A stretch of DNA of 7,566 bases from Acidimicrobiia bacterium (lineage in GTDB: Bacteria; Actinomycetota; Acidimicrobiia; Spongiisociales; UBA5794). Where the stretch lies: contig JABDMN010000054.1 in assembly GCA_013001485.1 (NCBI GenBank), forward strand, positions 1 to 7,566. The letters are read 5' to 3'. Positions 5,851 to 7,566 of this stretch are shown piece after piece. The notes beneath the pieces are model-generated. The model was not told the origin of the DNA, did no database searches, and saw only the letters and a list, made by a program, of their open reading frames with translations. The position numbers and the translations under genes are program-made. Numbering within the stretch: position 1 is the stretch's first letter; each line of letters opens with the position of its first letter.

Positions 5851-6953
5851 CAGACCGGGTCATGTGGGACGACGGCGTGGTGACGAACCGGTCGACCTTG
5901 CAGGGTTCGCATCAGGTCGATGTTTGTGTGATCGGTCTGGGTGGCAGCGGTCTGAGCGCTATCGATGAGGCGCTGTCACACGGTGCATCGGTCATCGGGA
6001 TCGATCGCCTTGCGGTGGGTGCAGAAGCCGCTGGCCGCAACGGTGGGTTTCTCAAGACGGGCCTCACCGAGCCGCTGCACTCAGCCCTGGAGGCATGGGG
6101 CGAATCAGCCATCCCCGTCTACCGCAAAACCATCGATGAAGTCGAGTCCGTGTTTGCCCAGGCGGGGGAGGGTGGCCGCCGCGTTGGCAGCATCCGACTG
6201 GCGACGACGGACGCCGAGGTGGCTGACTGTGAGACTCATCTGGAGGCGCTGCGATCGGCGTCTCTGCCAGGTGAGCCCTACGACGGCCCAGAGGGCGTGG
6301 GCCTCTACTTCCCGATCGACGGAGGCTTCAACCCGCTTCTTCGGTGTCGCCGGTTGGCCGATCAGGTCACGGCAGGCGGAGCGGTCTTGGGAGAGCGTTC
6401 CGAAGCAGTCAGTGTCGCGACTGGTCGGGTCGAGACGTCGCAAGCGACCGTGCAGGCCACGACAGTCGTGGTTGCCGTCGATGGTCGTCTTGAAGTGATG
6501 TTTCCCCAGCTAGCGGTGCGCACCACCAGACTTCAGATGATCGGGACTGAGCCAGATCCTGGCGTCACTGTGGCCTGTCCGGTGTACGCCGACTTTGGCT
6601 ACAACTACTGGCAGCAGCTCCCGGACGGCCGTCTTGCCGTGGGCGGAGCCCGGAATCTGCATTCCGACGACGAGTGGACTCACGATGGGGGAGTGTCCGA
6701 CGCGGTGCAGACCGACATCGAGGTCGTTCTCCGCCATCAGGTCGGGTCACAGGCCGCGGTCACGCACCGATGGTCGGGACACTCGGCGTACACGGAGGAT
6801 GGTCTGCCTGTGGGGCGAGAGGTCGAGCCAGGCGTGTGGGTCGTCGGTGCATACAACGGAGTCGGCAATGTCCTGGGAGCGGTCTATGGACGGGAGGCTG
6901 TCCGTGCCGGTCTCGGCCTGGGGCCCTTCGACCTTCCGGACTCGAACGCCTAG
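5847..6953 (+). CDS. DAO-family FAD-dependent oxidoreductase (amine/amino-acid oxidase-like)
   Basis: This 368-residue flavoprotein has a Rossmann FAD-binding N-terminus. VDVCVIGLGGSG (24-35) gives the GxGxxG (30-35) and D53 ends the second strand. AGRNGGFLKTGL (62-73) is the second FAD motif, typical of glycine/sarcosine/gamma-glutamylputrescine oxidase relatives. Later blocks are YNYWQQLPDGRLAVGGAR (252-269), HRWSGHSAYTEDGLPVG (307-323) and VVGAYNGVGNVLG (332-344), which closes around the flavin. It probably oxidises a secondary or primary amine, but the substrate cannot be read from sequence. The start is taken as the GTG overlapping the stop of the MBL gene (GTGA), mirroring the previous junction. 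In-frame alternatives are ATG 5862, GTG 5877 and GTG 5880, all before the FAD motif. Its TAG stop overlaps the stop of the convergent DivIVA-like gene. Confidence 0.88.
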   Translation: MTDRVMWDDGVVTNRSTLQGSHQVDVCVIGLGGSGLSAIDEALSHGASVIGIDRLAVGAEAAGRNGGFLKTGLTEPLHSALEAWGESAIPVYRKTIDEVESVFAQAGEGGRRVGSIRLATTDAEVADCETHLEALRSASLPGEPYDGPEGVGLYFPIDGGFNPLLRCRRLADQVTAGGAVLGERSEAVSVATGRVETSQATVQATTVVVAVDGRLEVMFPQLAVRTTRLQMIGTEPDPGVTVACPVYADFGYNYWQQLPDGRLAVGGARNLHSDDEWTHDGGVSDAVQTDIEVVLRHQVGSQAAVTHRWSGHSAYTEDGLPVGREVEPGVWVVGAYNGVGNVLGAVYGREAVRAGLGLGPFDLPDSNA

Positions 6954-6984
6954 GTGGCCTGAGCCGTCTGGGGGCGAAGGTCGA
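6928..6984. repeat. Inverted repeat across the convergent gene ends
   Basis: TCGACCTTC (6928-6936) and GAAGGTCGA (6976-6984) are perfect 9-bp inverted arms with a 39-nt loop, nearly centred on the shared CTAG stop (6950-6953). Each arm is coding in its own gene (FDL in the oxidoreductase, IDL in the DivIVA-like protein). A bidirectional hairpin is conceivable, but there is no T-tract and the loop is long, so a terminator role is weakly supported. Confidence 0.3.
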
Positions 6985-7345
6985 TGACGAGCTGCCGTGC
7001 GGCCGGGGCATCAGCGTCGGTCACCTGCGCTCTGGCATCGGCGACGAGGTTCTTGGCCTGTTCCTCAGCGGTGCGCACGATCATTTCCCGCCGGAACTTC
7101 GCCGTCTGCACGATGTCATGTGCATCGGTCTTGGCGTCGAGGCGAATCTTCTCGGCCTCCCAGCGCGCCGCCTGGATTTCACCCTCAGGGTCAGGAGGTT
7201 CGATGACAGTCGGGGAGGCGGCCAGCGGCATGTTGTCTGCCAGCAGACGTAGTGAGTCGATGGTCCCTTGGAGCCTCTCGAGCTCCTTGTCGACTGCCTC
7301 GACTTCATACCCGCGCCACGCTTTGTGGAATCGGTCGTTTGGCAT
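6950..7345 (-). CDS. Small DivIVA-domain protein
   Basis: This 131-residue cytosolic protein opens with a DivIVA-like motif, FHKAWRGYEVEAVDKELERL (6-25). It resembles the membrane-curvature-sensing N-terminal region of DivIVA/Wag31 and its many small relatives (F..A.RGY...EVD..L). A proline-rich linker (about 39-56) follows, then a long charged helix with coiled-coil character (about 57-108) that includes AKTDAHDIVQTAKFRREMIV (71-90). It is much shorter than true Wag31 (about 250-400 residues). A polar or division-linked scaffold role is possible but not shown. The ATG at 7345 is preferred because GAGGGAG lies 5 nt upstream and the DivIVA motif follows at once. An in-frame GTG at 7381 would add 12 residues, but it lies too close to the -10 box to be transcribed whole. 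It is convergent with the FAD oxidoreductase and follows a probable paralogue. Confidence 0.75.
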   Translation of the reverse strand: MPNDRFHKAWRGYEVEAVDKELERLQGTIDSLRLLADNMPLAASPTVIEPPDPEGEIQAARWEAEKIRLDAKTDAHDIVQTAKFRREMIVRTAEEQAKNLVADARAQVTDADAPAARQLVIDLRPQTAQAT

Positions 7346-7350
7346 CTCCG

Positions 7351-7357
7351 CTCCCTC
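7351..7357 (-). promoter_or_regulatory. Ribosome binding site of the DivIVA-like gene
   Basis: On the minus strand GAGGGAG lies 5 nt before the ATG at 7345. It decides this start over the GTG at 7381. Confidence 0.6.
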
Positions 7358-7374
7358 GTCAAGCGCACCTTGAC
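7358..7374. repeat. Short dyad in the 5' leader of the DivIVA-like gene
   Basis: GTCAAG-CGCAC-CTTGAC is a perfect 6-bp inverted repeat with a 5-nt centre. It lies between the predicted transcription start (about 7377-7379) and the ribosome binding site, which begins next to it. It could be an operator or a small RNA hairpin affecting ribosome access. Confidence 0.4.
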
Positions 7375-7383
7375 TGTTCACGG

Positions 7384-7413
7384 AGAGTAGCGATTCGCGC
7401 TCTCTCGCCTCAA
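7384..7413 (-). promoter_or_regulatory. Putative promoter of the DivIVA-like gene
   Basis: On the minus strand the -35 box TTGAGG (7408-7413), an 18-bp spacer and the -10 box TACTCT (7384-7389) lie in the gap between the two minus-strand genes. Transcription would begin near 7377-7379, giving a leader of about 33 nt before the ATG at 7345. Confidence 0.5.
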
Positions 7414-7420
7414 CTCGGAA

Positions 7421-7566
7421 TTAGCCGGCGATGCGAACCGCGGGTTCGTCGTCGTCCGTGAGATCGATTGCACTCGCGACCGACCGGTCTGCTGTGGCAA
7501 TGATGAGGTCGCGGCGGAACACTGCCAGCCGGAGCATGTCCGCGGCTTCTGCTTTCGCTCCGAGGA
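7421..7566 (-). CDS. C-terminal end of a gene resembling the DivIVA-like neighbour (partial)
   Basis: The minus strand is open from the right edge to TAA at 7421-7423, giving the last 47 codons of a larger gene whose start is outside the window. The visible tail reads AKAEAADMLRLAVFRRDLII (3-22), then TADRSVASAIDLTDDDEP (24-41) and ends VRIAG. The first block aligns without gaps to residues 71-90 of the downstream DivIVA-like protein (shared A-K..A.D....A.FRR..I, then TA), suggesting a paralogue from tandem duplication or a shared coiled-coil module. The frame is supported by this similarity and by the lack of stops. Function cannot be given from the tail alone. It ends 75 bp before the ATG of the DivIVA-like gene. 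Confidence 0.6.
   Translation of the reverse strand, partial: LGAKAEAADMLRLAVFRRDLIIATADRSVASAIDLTDDDEPAVRIAG

Noticed and set aside
7346..7381. GTG start at 7381 for the DivIVA-like protein
   Set aside because: It is only 2 nt from the -10 box, so the mRNA would start within or after it, while the ATG at 7345 has a good ribosome binding site.
1..7566. CRISPR array, insertion sequence, phage, toxin-antitoxin or defence genes, tRNA
   Set aside because: No direct-repeat array, transposase or integrase motif, tRNA-like cloverleaf or known defence domain was found by reading. All long stretches are explained by housekeeping-type genes, and no gap exceeds 100 bp.

Overview
The window is gene-dense, high-GC DNA with GTG starts used about as often as ATG, short or negative gene spacing and actinobacterial-type proteins. 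Examples are an adenosine deaminase with the LLHDHLDGG/NTDNRLMS signatures, a split-PNPOx-type flavin protein and DivIVA-like proteins. An actinobacterium is likely, perhaps a deep-branching class such as Acidimicrobiia, but that placement is inferred from protein style and not from any marker gene. No mobile element, CRISPR array, tRNA or rRNA was seen.

Layout: (1) The left edge carries the N-terminal 296 codons of an adenosine deaminase (add) on the minus strand, running off the window. It is divergent, across 61 bp, from an AI-2E/PerM-family membrane protein on the plus strand. (2) A small FMN-binding pyridoxamine-oxidase-like protein follows. (3) Next is a three-gene haem-copper oxidase assembly cluster: a SCO1/SenC copper-chaperone lipoprotein, a small mono-haem cytochrome c lipoprotein and a CtaG-type membrane assembly factor. 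The genes are translationally coupled and sit behind a good promoter. (4) A second tight cluster follows: a YceH/DUF480 winged-helix protein, a PqqB-like metallo-beta-lactamase-fold protein and a DAO-family FAD oxidoreductase, joined by two GTGA stop/start overlaps. (5) The right edge is on the minus strand. It has a short DivIVA-domain protein whose stop codon overlaps that of the FAD oxidoreductase (CTAG), preceded by the C-terminal end of another gene whose tail looks paralogous to it.

Five transcription units begin with a TANNNT box 6 to 8 nt before the start codon and no Shine-Dalgarno sequence, the arrangement expected for leaderless mRNAs. Genes inside operons instead have purine-rich ribosome binding sites or overlapping stops and starts. 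The two most coherent functional groups are the SCO/cytochrome c/CtaG set, which should act outside and in the membrane to metallate and serve a terminal oxidase, and the YceH/MBL/FAD set, whose joint role is unknown.

Nothing here is clearly a new defence or mobile system. The best leads are the regularly spaced half-sites on the SCO promoter, the uncharacterised YceH-MBL-oxidoreductase operon, and the tandem DivIVA-like tails.
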